Below, in pieces: positions 27,128 to 36,452 of a stretch of DNA of 64,000 nt (the stretch's first letter is position 1; every line of letters starts with the position of its first letter). Origin of the DNA: Sediminibacterium goheungense (GTDB lineage Bacteria > Bacteroidota > Bacteroidia > Chitinophagales > Chitinophagaceae); assembly GCF_004361915.1 (NCBI RefSeq), contig NZ_SNWP01000011.1, positions 682,001 through 746,000 of the forward strand, written 5' to 3'. The notes beneath the pieces are model-generated. The model was not told the origin of the DNA. It searched no databases and saw only the letters and a program-made list of their open reading frames with translations. The position numbers and the translations under genes are program-made.

Positions 27128-27487
27128 ATGAGAGATTTTCGAAAATTGCAAATCTGGAAGCGGTCGGTATTATTTGCCCGTTCGGTTCATCAATTCACCG
27201 GTTCATTACCAGGTCATGAACGTTATGCACTTGCAGTCCAGATGAATAGTGCTTCTGTTTCTATAGCTTCTAATTTTGCAGAAGGTTGTGGAAGAGATAC
27301 AAAACCAGACCTGATTCGGTTTATTCATATTTCAATTGGCTCTGCCTTCGAACTTGAAACACAAATTGAAATTTGCCTTCTGAATGGCTATCTACAAAAG
27401 GACACTTACAACAGCCTGGTTTCTGAAGTGCAGGATATTCAAAAAATGATGCGTGCGTTTGTTATGGTTGTTAGGAGTAGCAGTTAG
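27128..27487 (+). CDS. Four-helix-bundle protein (23S rRNA intervening-sequence protein family)
   Basis: 119 residues. Start MRDFRKLQIWKRSVLFARSV, middle LAVQMNSASVSIASNFAEGC and LIRFIHISIGSAFELETQIE are the conserved helices of the TIGR02436/S23 family. The family was first seen in intervening sequences within 23S rRNA genes and is related to the Avd proteins of diversity-generating retroelements; its function is unknown. The gene sits between two pairs of heptamer arrays and its own stop codon (TAG) is the GTTAGCT word of the right-hand array. It separates gldJ from porU. Confidence 0.88.
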   Translation: MRDFRKLQIWKRSVLFARSVHQFTGSLPGHERYALAVQMNSASVSIASNFAEGCGRDTKPDLIRFIHISIGSAFELETQIEICLLNGYLQKDTYNSLVSEVQDIQKMMRAFVMVVRSSS

Positions 27488-27614
27488 CTGCTAGCTATTA
27501 GCTCTTAGCAAGGGCTCTGATTGCATAGATGCGGATTAAAATTTATAATCATTTCTGTTAATATGGACTAAAGGCTAACTGCTAAAGGCTAAAAGCTAAT
27601 GGCTAATAACTAAC
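27483..27614. repeat. Facing heptamer arrays (TTAGC family), right flank of the four-helix gene
   Basis: Left arm GTTAGCT, GCTAGCT, ATTAGCT, CTTAGC; right arm CTAAAGG, CTAACTG, CTAAAGG, CTAAAAG, CTAATGG, CTAATAA, CTAAC. Same word family and same polarity as the array pair on the other side of the gene; it ends 12 bases before porU. Confidence 0.88.
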
Positions 27615-27626
27615 TTCGATATTCGT

Positions 27627-30600
27627 ATGCTGAAAGCAATTGTATCCTATTTTTTGCTCTTGTTATGCCTCTCAACAATGGGGCAGCGGCAGTATGCGGT
27701 GGGGTCGGTGCTTGCTTCGGGGAACTGGGGTAAGATTGCCGTGAAGGAGCAAGGGGTATATAGAGTGGATGCTGCTTTGCTGAATACACTGGGACTGGGT
27801 ACCAACCTTCCTTCCGCTGCTATTCGATTGTATGGTAATGGGGGTGCTATGTTGGGTGAAAATGCCAATGCCCCCTATACGGATGATCTGGCTGAAAATG
27901 CTATTGAGATGGTTGATGGGGGAGATGGTGTGTTTGGCGGGAATGATTATTTTCTCTTCTATGCACCCGGTCCTTCCATATGGCTGAAAGATAGCCTGCG
28001 TCAGGGTTTCCGGTACCAGAAAAATCTCTACAGCGATTCGGCCTATTACTTTATCACAGTTGGTGGTAGCGGGAAAAGAATCACTATTCAACCTTCCTAT
28101 AACACTGCTCAGGTTTCGGTTACGGAATATGATGAGCGATTTGTCTATGAAAATGATCTGGTAAATCTGATCGGTTCCGGTAAGGAATGGTATGGTGATA
28201 AATTGAGTGCTTCGCAGAGCCGCAGTTTTTCTATCGACTGGCCGGGCTTATCGCCCCAGCAGCCTGTTTTACTGCGTGCCTCTTTTGCTTCCAGAAATGT
28301 GAATGGTTCAGCGGGTATGCTGAGTAATGTAAATGGTGCCAATGGTTCTTTACTGAACTTCCCCGCTATCACCGGTACTTTCCTCGACCGTTATGCCACT
28401 CATCTTGAACAGGAACAAAATTTCAGTAGCAATGGGCAGTCTAACCTGCTGATTAAGTTCGATTATCAATCTGCTGCTTTAGGTGCAGAATGCTGGATCA
28501 ACCGGTTTGAAGTGCTGGGAAGAAGGGCTCTTCAGTTCAGTACAACGGCTTCATTCTATTTCAGGGACTGGCGCTCTGTTGCGGCCAATACAATCGCTTC
28601 TTTTCAGCTGCCCACCCTCTTACCCGATATGCGGGTATGGGACATTACTGACCCCCGTAACATTATGGTCATGCGCAATAATGGAACAACGGGTTTCCGG
28701 TTTTATAATGATGCTTCGCGGTTGCGGGAATATGTAGCTTTTATACCTTCTCAATGGCTAACACCTTTTGCTGTTGGTAAAGTAGCCAACCAGAACCTGC
28801 ATGGTATGGTGGTGCCGGAATACCTGATTCTTACACATCCTCAGTTTAGAGCAGCAGCCGATCAACTGGCGGCTTTTCACCGTCAGTATTACCAACGTAC
28901 GGTTCAGGTAGTAAGTACAGATCAGGTGTACGAGGAGTTTAGTAGCGGTACTGCTGATCCTGCGGCCATACGCGATTTTATTAAGATGCTGTACGATAAA
29001 AATAGCGGACTCAAATATGTACTGCTAATGGGAAATGGCTCTTATGACCCTAAAAATCGTATCAGCAATAATTATCGTTTTATACCAACTTATCAGAGTG
29101 CGCAATCGCTTGATCCGCTTTCGAGTTTTACTTCCGATGATTTTTTTGGTATGCTGGATGATATGGATGATGTAAATGCAGGCAATGCCCTGCAAACCGT
29201 TGATGTGGCTGTGGGGCGCATACCGGCACGGTCGGCAGCTGAGGCCAATAGAATGGTGGCTAAAATTATCGCCTACCATCAACCCAACCGTTTTGGAGAC
29301 TGGCGCAATAAACTCATTTTCCTGGCGGACGATAAGGACCAGAACCTTCACCTCACCGATGCAGAAGCGGTTTCGGCAGCCAATACCAATCCGATTTTTC
29401 AACCACAGAAAATTTACCTCGATGCTTTTCCGCTGGTGAGTGGCAGTGGAGGTAATCGTTTTCCTGCGGCAAATGAGGCATTGGTGAATGCCGTTAACAG
29501 CGGTGCCCTTATTCTTAACTATACCGGTCATGGTAACCATCTCCGGCTGGCTGAAGAAGCGGTATTATCGGTTAATGAAGTGAACCGTTTTCAGAATGCT
29601 TCCCGTTTGCCATTGGTGGTTACAGCGAGTTGTGATTTTTATCCCTTTGATGATCCATCCAAAAATGCACTGGGTGCACAGGTGCTAACCGGCGATACTA
29701 TCGGTGCCATTGCATTGTTAAGCACAGCCCGACTGGTATTTGCATCGAGCAACCGTATCATCAATGAATACTTTATTGGTACAGCTTTACAGCCTGATGT
29801 ACAAACAGGCAAATACAAAACGCTGGGTGAAGCCGTTCAAATGGCCAAAAACAATTCTGTGGTACTCGCAGGAGAAGTATTGAACACAAGGAAGTTTGTT
29901 TTGCTGGGCGATCCTGCTATGCAGCTGGCATTTCCGAAAAACAGAGCAAAGATCACCGGGATAGAACGGATGGTTGTTACGGGGGCGGATACGCTGAGGG
30001 CCTCGCGGACTTACGAATTGTCGGGGGATATACTGGATTTGGTGGGGAACAGGTTGAAGGATTTTAACGGTGTGGTGTCGGTGGTTTTGTATGATAAGGT
30101 TAGGACGGTGCAGACATTAGGGAATGATGCGTCTAGTCCGCGCACGGGTTTTCAGCAGCAGTCGGCCATTCTGTTTAAAGGACTTTTTACGGTGGATACG
30201 GGTAGTTTTCGCTTCCGCATTATTCTTCCGAAAGATGTTTCTTTTCAACCCGGAAGGGGCAAGCTCAGTTTATATGCGTATAACAACATTACAGATGCAG
30301 CGGGTGCCGATACGGGTTTTGTACTCGTGGGTAACAATACGCTACCAACAGATACCAAGGGTCCCGATATCCGTCTCTTTCTGAACGATACACTCTTTCG
30401 CAATGGGGGCCTTACACATGAAACCCCATTGCTGATAGCCTATCTCTCAGACAGTTCCGGCATCAACACATCCGGCAACGGCATTGGCCACGATATCATA
30501 CTTATTATAGATGATCTGATCCGCGACATCCGGGTATTGAATGAGTGGTACCTGTCTGATCTGGATAGCTGGCAGTCGGGCAGTATCCGTTTTCGTTTGC

Positions 30601-31007
30601 CGGAGCAGGCCAACGGGCCTCATTCGCTCACTTTAAAAGCCTGGGATGGGGCGAATAACTCGACTTTGATGAAACTGGATTATGTGGTGACAAGGCAGGA
30701 AAAACTCACTATTACCAAACTGATGAATTTCCCGAATCCCTTCCGAGACCGCACCCGGTTTTCTTTTGAGCATAACCAGCCAGGTAAGGAACTAAAACTG
30801 GAAGTACAGATTTATGATATGTCGGGCCGTCTTATTAAAAGGCTCGCCGGCCCCTACCAGACACCCGGAACAAGAAATATTCAGGTAGAATGGGATGGAA
30901 GGGATGAATCGGGTAGGAAAATTCAAAAAGCTGTTTATATTTACCAAATAATCATACAGTCCGGCAACCAAAAGTCTGTACATGCCGGGCAACTCATTCT
31001 GCTTTAA
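27627..31007 (+). CDS. porU: Type IX secretion system sortase PorU
   Basis: 1126 residues. A signal peptide (MLKAIVSYFLLLLCLSTMG) is followed by an N-terminal beta region and a gingipain-type C25 peptidase domain. Its His lies in ILNYTGHGNHLRL and its catalytic Cys in VVTASCDFYPFDDPS. The end carries a T9SS C-terminal domain (FPNPFRDRTRFSFEH to AVYIYQIII). PorU removes the C-terminal sorting domain of T9SS cargo and attaches it to lipid at the cell surface. Followed by porV, its complex partner. Size and motif order are normal for the family. Confidence 0.92.
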   Translation: MLKAIVSYFLLLLCLSTMGQRQYAVGSVLASGNWGKIAVKEQGVYRVDAALLNTLGLGTNLPSAAIRLYGNGGAMLGENANAPYTDDLAENAIEMVDGGDGVFGGNDYFLFYAPGPSIWLKDSLRQGFRYQKNLYSDSAYYFITVGGSGKRITIQPSYNTAQVSVTEYDERFVYENDLVNLIGSGKEWYGDKLSASQSRSFSIDWPGLSPQQPVLLRASFASRNVNGSAGMLSNVNGANGSLLNFPAITGTFLDRYATHLEQEQNFSSNGQSNLLIKFDYQSAALGAECWINRFEVLGRRALQFSTTASFYFRDWRSVAANTIASFQLPTLLPDMRVWDITDPRNIMVMRNNGTTGFRFYNDASRLREYVAFIPSQWLTPFAVGKVANQNLHGMVVPEYLILTHPQFRAAADQLAAFHRQYYQRTVQVVSTDQVYEEFSSGTADPAAIRDFIKMLYDKNSGLKYVLLMGNGSYDPKNRISNNYRFIPTYQSAQSLDPLSSFTSDDFFGMLDDMDDVNAGNALQTVDVAVGRIPARSAAEANRMVAKIIAYHQPNRFGDWRNKLIFLADDKDQNLHLTDAEAVSAANTNPIFQPQKIYLDAFPLVSGSGGNRFPAANEALVNAVNSGALILNYTGHGNHLRLAEEAVLSVNEVNRFQNASRLPLVVTASCDFYPFDDPSKNALGAQVLTGDTIGAIALLSTARLVFASSNRIINEYFIGTALQPDVQTGKYKTLGEAVQMAKNNSVVLAGEVLNTRKFVLLGDPAMQLAFPKNRAKITGIERMVVTGADTLRASRTYELSGDILDLVGNRLKDFNGVVSVVLYDKVRTVQTLGNDASSPRTGFQQQSAILFKGLFTVDTGSFRFRIILPKDVSFQPGRGKLSLYAYNNITDAAGADTGFVLVGNNTLPTDTKGPDIRLFLNDTLFRNGGLTHETPLLIAYLSDSSGINTSGNGIGHDIILIIDDLIRDIRVLNEWYLSDLDSWQSGSIRFRLPEQANGPHSLTLKAWDGANNSTLMKLDYVVTRQEKLTITKLMNFPNPFRDRTRFSFEHNQPGKELKLEVQIYDMSGRLIKRLAGPYQTPGTRNIQVEWDGRDESGRKIQKAVYIYQIIIQSGNQKSVHAGQLILL

Positions 31008-31034
31008 ATGTATCTGATGGTTTGAATTTTACTT

Positions 31035-31275
31035 GTTAGCCTTTAGCCGTTAGCTTTTAGCTATTAGCCATTTTTCTGGGTCAATTACGTTGAGTAATTG
31101 GTATTAGTTGGTGGTTTAAACTTTTTTTTAACTGCTAATTGTAATTAGCCTTTAGCTTTTAGCCGTCAGCTATCAGCAATTGTTCTGGTTTTTAACCCGA
31201 TTTTTTTGCGATTAGTAATCAGGCTTTGATTTTTTTAACTGCTAAAGGCTAAAAGCTAAGTGCTAAGAGCTAAAA
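31035..31275. repeat. Four TTAGC-type heptamer arrays between porU and porV
   Basis: Forward words at 31035-31070 (GTTAGCC, TTTAGCC, GTTAGCT, TTTAGCT, ATTAGCC), a short reverse word set at 31131-31140, forward again at 31144-31178 (ATTAGCC, TTTAGCT, TTTAGCC, GTCAGCT, ATCAGC), reverse at 31239-31275 (CTAAAGG, CTAAAAG, CTAAGTG, CTAAGAG). Same word family as the arrays around the four-helix gene 3.5 kb away, but no gene inside. Confidence 0.85.
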
Positions 31276-31303
31276 TTGTAAACTTTTTAAAATAAATTGC
31301 TTC

Positions 31304-32449
31304 ATGTTTGTAAAGCAGAAAAAGACCCTGGCAGCCATCATAGTAATGATGTTTTCATGTGTAACTTATGCACAGGATTCTATTAATATCGTTTCAACCG
31401 CTGTTCCTTTTCTTCGTATTTCGCCCGATGCCAGAGCGGGAGGTATGGGTGATGTAGCCATTGCTACCGCACCGGAGGCCAATGCGCCTTTCTGGAACCT
31501 TTCTAAAGTTATGTTTGCACCCAAGCGTTCTGCTATTGCAGTAAACTATACGCCCTGGCTGAAAGATCTTGGATTGAATGATGTGTACCTCGCCAGTATG
31601 GCTGCCTATCACCGCATAGATGATGAGCAGGCTATTTCTTCTACACTCCGCTTTTTTAGTCTGGGTAATATTCAGCTAACAGATTTTTCGGGTAATGTAT
31701 TGAATTCGGTTCGTCCGAGTGAGTTTGCATTTGATCTGGGTTATTCGAGAAAACTGAATGAAAAAATGAGTATCGGTGTGGCCCTGCGTTATATCAATTC
31801 AAGACTGGTGGTGGGTGATGTAGGTACCGGTGTGGTGTATAAAGCAGGTAATGCTGTAGCGGGTGATGTGTCGTTGTACCATAATGGTTTGAATGAAAAT
31901 GGGGAAGGATGGAACTGGGGCGTGGTATTATCGAATCTGGGTAGTAAAATTGGGTATACCAATGATGCACGTAATAAAGATTATATACCCGCCAATCTCG
32001 GTATAGGGGTTTCCTATACCAAGGTATTAGATGAAAATAACAAGATCAACTTTGCACTCGACATGAATAAGTTGCTGGTACCGGCTCCGCCTGTGGCCAC
32101 GGGTAATTTTTCTACCGACAGTGCCAATCTTGTTAACTATAGAACTACGGGTGTGGTGAGTAGCTGGCTCAAATCTTTTGGTGATGGTACAGGGTTTGGT
32201 AAGTCGTTACAGTTCTCTATGGGCGCTGAATATTCTTACAATAATCAGTTCTTTTTCCGCAGTGGTTATTTTTATGAAAATAAAAACAGAGGCAACCGCA
32301 AATACTTCAGCGTAGGTGCCGGCTTTCATCTCGATTTTATGGATATCAACTTCTCTTATCTCGTACCCTCTGGCAGCGGCGTAACACGAAATCCGCTTTC
32401 TAATACTTTGAGACTGGGAGTTGTATTTAATTTAGAAGCGAAGGAATAA
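31304..32449 (+). CDS. porV: Type IX secretion system outer membrane protein PorV
   Basis: 381 residues: signal peptide (to TYAQ) and the PorV/LptO hallmark near the N-terminus, RISPDARAGGMGDV, with PFWNLSK, then a 14-strand FadL-like outer-membrane barrel ending in LRLGVVFNLE. PorV shuttles cargo from the translocon (Sov) to the attachment complex with PorU. It follows porU on the same strand, separated by repeat arrays, and probably belongs to the same unit. The C-terminus is typical. Confidence 0.92.
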   Translation: MFVKQKKTLAAIIVMMFSCVTYAQDSINIVSTAVPFLRISPDARAGGMGDVAIATAPEANAPFWNLSKVMFAPKRSAIAVNYTPWLKDLGLNDVYLASMAAYHRIDDEQAISSTLRFFSLGNIQLTDFSGNVLNSVRPSEFAFDLGYSRKLNEKMSIGVALRYINSRLVVGDVGTGVVYKAGNAVAGDVSLYHNGLNENGEGWNWGVVLSNLGSKIGYTNDARNKDYIPANLGIGVSYTKVLDENNKINFALDMNKLLVPAPPVATGNFSTDSANLVNYRTTGVVSSWLKSFGDGTGFGKSLQFSMGAEYSYNNQFFFRSGYFYENKNRGNRKYFSVGAGFHLDFMDINFSYLVPSGSGVTRNPLSNTLRLGVVFNLEAKE

Positions 32450-32453
32450 GCAG

Positions 32454-32568
32454 AATTTGGAAATTGATTAATTTGGAAATTTGGAAATGCTTTTACTTGT
32501 GCGGTACTCTCATGAGCTTACTGAATGGTCCCATTTCCAAATTAACTAATTTCCAAATTTCCAAATTA
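32454..32568. repeat. Facing octamer arrays (TTTGGAAA / ATTTCCAA)
   Basis: Left arm 32454-32490 and right arm 32531-32568 repeat TTTGGAAA-type words at 8-base pitch and are reverse complements of each other. The right arm enters the 3' end of ispF and supplies its last codons and stop. Confidence 0.85.
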
Positions 32569-33031
32569 AAACAACTGCATGTGCAACAAGTCCTTCTTTG
32601 CGGCCAACAAACCCCATTTTCTCTGTAGTAGTGGCTTTGATGGATACTTCTTTAGCGGTGATGCCTAAGATGTTGGCGATGGTTTCCTGCATCTGTGGCA
32701 CATAGGGTTTTACTTTAGGGGCCTCAAGGCAGAGTGTGGAGTCTATGTTGATGACTTTATAGCCTTCTGCTTCTATCAATGTTTTTGTTTTGGCCAGCAG
32801 TATTTTACTGTCTATATCCTTGAACTCATTTGAGGTGTCGGGAAAGTGTACACCAATATCACCGAGTGCAGCAGCACCCAGTAAAGCATCACAGATGGCA
32901 TGGAGCAGTACATCGGCATCACTATGTCCGAGTGCGCCTTTGTTGTGGGGTATTTTTATGCCACCGATAAATAGGTCTCTTCCTTCTACTAGTTGATGAT
33001 AGTCTATGCCGTAGCCGATGCGGATGTTCAT
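32546..33031 (-). CDS. ispF: 2-C-methyl-D-erythritol 2,4-cyclodiphosphate synthase
   Basis: 161 residues. IspF makes MEcPP in the non-mevalonate isoprenoid pathway as a homotrimer with zinc. Visible: metal and substrate motif GIDYHQL near the start, [33 protein letters not shown], and [16 protein letters not shown] before the end. The usual family C-terminus (HAVALL-like) is followed here by an extra WKFGN encoded by the octamer array, so the tail appears altered by the repeat. Convergent with porV. Confidence 0.92.
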   Translation of the reverse strand: MNIRIGYGIDYHQLVEGRDLFIGGIKIPHNKGALGHSDADVLLHAICDALLGAAALGDIGVHFPDTSNEFKDIDSKILLAKTKTLIEAEGYKVINIDSTLCLEAPKVKPYVPQMQETIANILGITAKEVSIKATTTEKMGFVGRKEGLVAHAVVLIWKFGN

Positions 33032-33074
33032 TCCGTAAAGGTACGGGTAATTGAAAATATAGTAAGTTGTGCGC

Positions 33075-33105
33075 TACGAGTCGAAGCAATCTGCTTCGAC
33101 TCGTA
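33075..33105. repeat. Perfect 14-bp palindrome
   Basis: TACGAGTCGAAGCA, ATC, TGCTTCGACTCGTA, followed by CTTTTT. It could terminate a plus-strand transcript but no gene ends here; it lies upstream of ispF's start, in the 990-base gap. Confidence 0.7.
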
Positions 33106-33164
33106 CTTTTTATCTGATCACCATTATGGGATTAATTTTTATCACAGTTTACTAGTTGATTCAG

Positions 33165-33260
33165 ACACGCTGCTTACTTTCTTTGTCTTGATACCCTCCA
33201 AAGGCGGACAACCAAGAAAGTAACCAAGAAAAATCAAGGCTGTCGAAAAAAAGCTAAAAT
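33165..33260 (+). repeat. Dispersed extragenic repeat (LDTKKVTKKNQG type)
   Basis: The text TTACTTTCTTTGTCTTGATA ... AAGAAAGTAACCAAGAAAAATCAAGGC is one I recall as a common intergenic element in Sphingobacteria/Chitinophagia, often mis-translated as a short protein containing KKVTKKNQG. Its centre here holds CCTCCAAAGGCGGA, akin to the TCCGCCTTAGGCGGA palindrome at 10.93 kb. The recognition rests on memory and is not checked. Confidence 0.45.
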
Positions 33261-34022
33261 TCATTTCATTCATCTATCATGGATGAAGTCTAAAGCCAGG
33301 CTTTTGGTTTTTCAATTTAGCGTAGCTGTGCATCGACTTTTTGTTATCGACAGGCATCATCCTTTAACTCCCCTCACCATACTAATCAAACTATTCGACT
33401 GTCATCCCGAGGAGTACGCCGATCTATGATGGGTGAATACATGCCTTTCCTGAGCTAGCCGACGGTAGGTTTTTTTTGAGATTTCTTTTCTTCACTTTCT
33501 TATTTCATATTTCTTATTCCTTATTTCTCGGTTCTTCTGTCTCTTCCCTTACAACAGTGATTTAGTTATGCGAAAGCAGTTGGTTGAAAAACACCCACAG
33601 GCTGGTTGGTGTGAATGAAATGCTTATGAACAGTAGTGGCCCGCTGTTGACAACTACATTTTCCGATTGTTAAGTAATAAAGATCACTTGTTAATCTGGC
33701 TCAACCGATTCAAATGCCTGGTGCATATTTATGGCAGATTGTAGCGGTTGGTATGGAATCGATGGGATCGTTCTGCTACGGATGGGTAGGAATACTTCTC
33801 TCTATATTTAAAATTAAATTATTATGATCTGGTTAAAAAGCTTAAAATTTGATTAAATTTGTAATATGAGACCTTGTGTCCATACTTACTTTGCTTTGAT
33901 ACCCCCGATTAAAGCAAGCGTCATCAATATCCAATTATCCTTGAAAACAGGGAATACTTTATTGCCCGGTTAGTGTATCCCATTGCCCTGGCGAATGTAA
34001 AAACTGTGAATTTTTCTAGAAG
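33261..34022. other. Gene-free leader region of the polysaccharide locus
   Basis: No credible gene in either strand. Contents: a GTCATCCCGAGGAGTA motif (33410), which I know as a frequent intergenic word in this phylum; a heptamer run CTTATTT, CATATTT, CTTATTC, CTTATTT (33499-33547); a -7 element TAAATTTG (33854-33861); and a 160-base leader containing the pair TTGCTTT / AAAGCAA (about 33893 and 33914). No UpxY/NusG-like antiterminator gene was seen. Confidence 0.5.
33854..33861 (+). promoter_or_regulatory. -7 promoter element of the first export gene
   Basis: TAAATTTG, exact TAnnTTTG, giving a leader of about 155 bases before the ATG at 34023. Confidence 0.45.
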
Positions 34023-36449
34023 ATGCGTTTGAAATTATTGCTTTTGTTAGGTTGTTGGTTCTTCCACTCCCTTCTTTTTTCCCAGGATATCCTGCAAGCA
34101 AATGACCTGAGTAAAATTAACATCGATCAGGTTTCCGATGCCGATATCAGTAAGTTGATTCAACAACTGAAACAGTCTTCTGTTTCCATTACAGAAGTTG
34201 AGCAGATGGCAGCAGCCAAAGGAATGCCACAAAGCGAAATTTCCAAACTAAAACAACGGATTGCTGTCCTGGAAGGAAAGGGAACGTCGAAGAAAACAGC
34301 AATAGATGTTCAGTATAACCAGCGAGAAACCATTCCTGGTAATTATCCGGTAATAGAAAAAAAAGATCACCAGGAAATAAAGATTTTCGGTGCACAGCTC
34401 TTTACCACGGCCTCTCTGGCTTTTGAACCCAATCTGAGAATTGCCACCCCTTCCGATTATCAGTTAGGTCCTGATGACGAATTAGAAATAAATATTTTCG
34501 GTGTGCAGGAGGCCCATTATAAAGTACAGGTTCAGCCCGAAGGCACCATCAATATTCCCAATGTTGGTATTGTAACCCTTGCTGGTCTTACTGTTGAAGA
34601 GGCAAAAAAATTGATCCGTGATAAGCTGGTGAAAACAGTTTATAAGTCAATAGGTAATGGTCAAACCCATTTTACCCTTACGTTGGGTAATATCCGAAGT
34701 ATTCGTATTACCATACTCGGTGCAGCTAAACCGGGTAATTATACTGTTTCTTCTTTTACAACCCTTTTTAATGCCTTATACCTGTGTGGGGGGCCGGAAA
34801 AAATCGGCTCTTTTAGATCTATTGAACTCATTCGTAACAACAAAGTACACCTGAGGGCCGATCTCTACCAGTTTTTGCTGAAGGGTAATACCAGCCAGAA
34901 TATACTGTTGAAAGAAGGCGATATCATTAATATACCTGTGTACCAAAAGCGTGTAACGATTACAGGTGAGGTTAAACGACCTGGCTTATATGAATTACTG
35001 GATAATGAAACTGCCCAAACATTAATAGACTATGCAGGAGGGTTTACGGAGAAATCCTATACCGCCAATATCAAAGTAAACCAGTTTAGCAACAGGGAGC
35101 GAAGGGTAAAAGATCTTAGTCAGACAGATTTCGCTCTGTACCTACCCGGTAAAGGAGATAGTATTGCCATTGAACCGGTGCTGGATAAATATGAAAACCG
35201 TGTAACCATTACCGGTGCTATATATCGGCCTGGTATATACGAATTGAAAGAGGGGATGAAACTTGGCGAACTGTTGAAAAAAGCAGAAGGGTTCCGGGAG
35301 GATGCTTACCTGAACAGAGCACTCTTAAAAAGACAAAAATCTGATCACAGCAAAGAAATGATTGCTTTCTCACTAAAAGACTGGATGGATGATCCTGCAA
35401 AGGACCTTCTCTTACAGAAAAACGATTCCATAGTAATCAGTTCAATAAAAGATATGGCGGATGAAAAGCTGATTACAGTTTCCGGAGAAGTAAGAAAGCC
35501 TGGTGTTTTTCTGTATAGAAATCAATACACACTCAAAGATCTTCTGCTGGAGTCTGGCGGGTTCACAGAAGCGGCATCTGCGTATCGAATAGAAATAGCC
35601 AGACGTATCAAAGCGGCTGATACAAATACTGTTTCAAATAAGCTGGCTGAAATTATGCAGATCGATGTGGACCGGGATCTCGATACCAAGGGAAACCAGC
35701 TTTTACTGGAACCCTATGATCTTATCACCGTTAGAAAAAATCCAGGTTATGCAGAACAGAAACAAGTAAAGGTTGAGGGAGAAGTCCTGTATCCCGGTCA
35801 TTATACCATTCAAACTAAAAAAGACAGGATCAGTGATTTGATTTCGCGTGCAGGCGGGTTCACTGATATTGCTTATCAGGATGCCATATCCTTAACACGT
35901 ATCAACAAGCAAGCAAAAGCCCAAGAGGATGAAAAGGCCAAGGTTGTGGCTGGTGAAATGGCGGATTCGATAAACAATCAACAGGTCGCTGAATTACTGG
36001 ATCCCAAGGTTAAAATTGCTATCAATATTTCAACCATACTCGATAATCCTGCATCCGATGAAAACCTTTATCTCGAAGAAGGCGATGTATTGGAAGTACC
36101 CAAAAAAGACCTGCTTGTAAAGATCAGTGGAGAAGTATATGCCCCTACTAAAATTACCTATGAAGCGGGTCGGTCACTAAAGTATTACCTGAGCAGGGCT
36201 GGTGGCCTAACAGACAAGGCCCGCCACAACAGTATTTATGTTGTGTATGCCAATGGTCAGATAGCCAAAACAGAAAAATACTTTTTTGGATTGATTAAAC
36301 ACTATCCGCGTATTCAAACCGGTGCCGATATTATTGTGCCTGCCCGCAAAGCAAAATCAAAACTAACCACGGGTGAGATCCTGGGTATGGCGGGTATTAT
36401 TGTTTCAATGGCAGGCGTGGCGGTTTCGATTATGAATACGTTAAAGTGA
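34023..36449 (+). CDS. Wza-like polysaccharide export protein with SLBB repeats (paralogue 1)
   Basis: 808 residues. Signal peptide to about residue 20 without a lipobox, a charged helical stretch (SDADISKLIQQL), a polysaccharide export domain (LGPDDELEINIFG to NIPNVGIVTLAGLTVEEA), then about six SLBB units marked by PG(L/I/V/H)Y ... GGFT. A C-terminal hydrophobic helix (LGMAGIIVSMAGVAVSI) is comparable to the helix that forms Wza's outer-membrane barrel. It should form the outer-membrane channel for capsule/EPS. Separated from the rest of the locus by gmd, fcl and repeats; close paralogue at 40.4 kb. Confidence 0.88.
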   Translation: MRLKLLLLLGCWFFHSLLFSQDILQANDLSKINIDQVSDADISKLIQQLKQSSVSITEVEQMAAAKGMPQSEISKLKQRIAVLEGKGTSKKTAIDVQYNQRETIPGNYPVIEKKDHQEIKIFGAQLFTTASLAFEPNLRIATPSDYQLGPDDELEINIFGVQEAHYKVQVQPEGTINIPNVGIVTLAGLTVEEAKKLIRDKLVKTVYKSIGNGQTHFTLTLGNIRSIRITILGAAKPGNYTVSSFTTLFNALYLCGGPEKIGSFRSIELIRNNKVHLRADLYQFLLKGNTSQNILLKEGDIINIPVYQKRVTITGEVKRPGLYELLDNETAQTLIDYAGGFTEKSYTANIKVNQFSNRERRVKDLSQTDFALYLPGKGDSIAIEPVLDKYENRVTITGAIYRPGIYELKEGMKLGELLKKAEGFREDAYLNRALLKRQKSDHSKEMIAFSLKDWMDDPAKDLLLQKNDSIVISSIKDMADEKLITVSGEVRKPGVFLYRNQYTLKDLLLESGGFTEAASAYRIEIARRIKAADTNTVSNKLAEIMQIDVDRDLDTKGNQLLLEPYDLITVRKNPGYAEQKQVKVEGEVLYPGHYTIQTKKDRISDLISRAGGFTDIAYQDAISLTRINKQAKAQEDEKAKVVAGEMADSINNQQVAELLDPKVKIAINISTILDNPASDENLYLEEGDVLEVPKKDLLVKISGEVYAPTKITYEAGRSLKYYLSRAGGLTDKARHNSIYVVYANGQIAKTEKYFFGLIKHYPRIQTGADIIVPARKAKSKLTTGEILGMAGIIVSMAGVAVSIMNTLK

Positions 36450-36452
36450 TAT

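Noticed and set aside
26931..31275. CRISPR array
   Set aside because: The repeats are contiguous 7-mers without unique spacers, occur as facing arms, and no cas gene is present.
33410..33480. Insertion-sequence end
   Set aside because: The GTCATCCCGAGGAGTA word recalls dispersed intergenic repeats of the phylum, but there is no transposase or paired terminal repeat.
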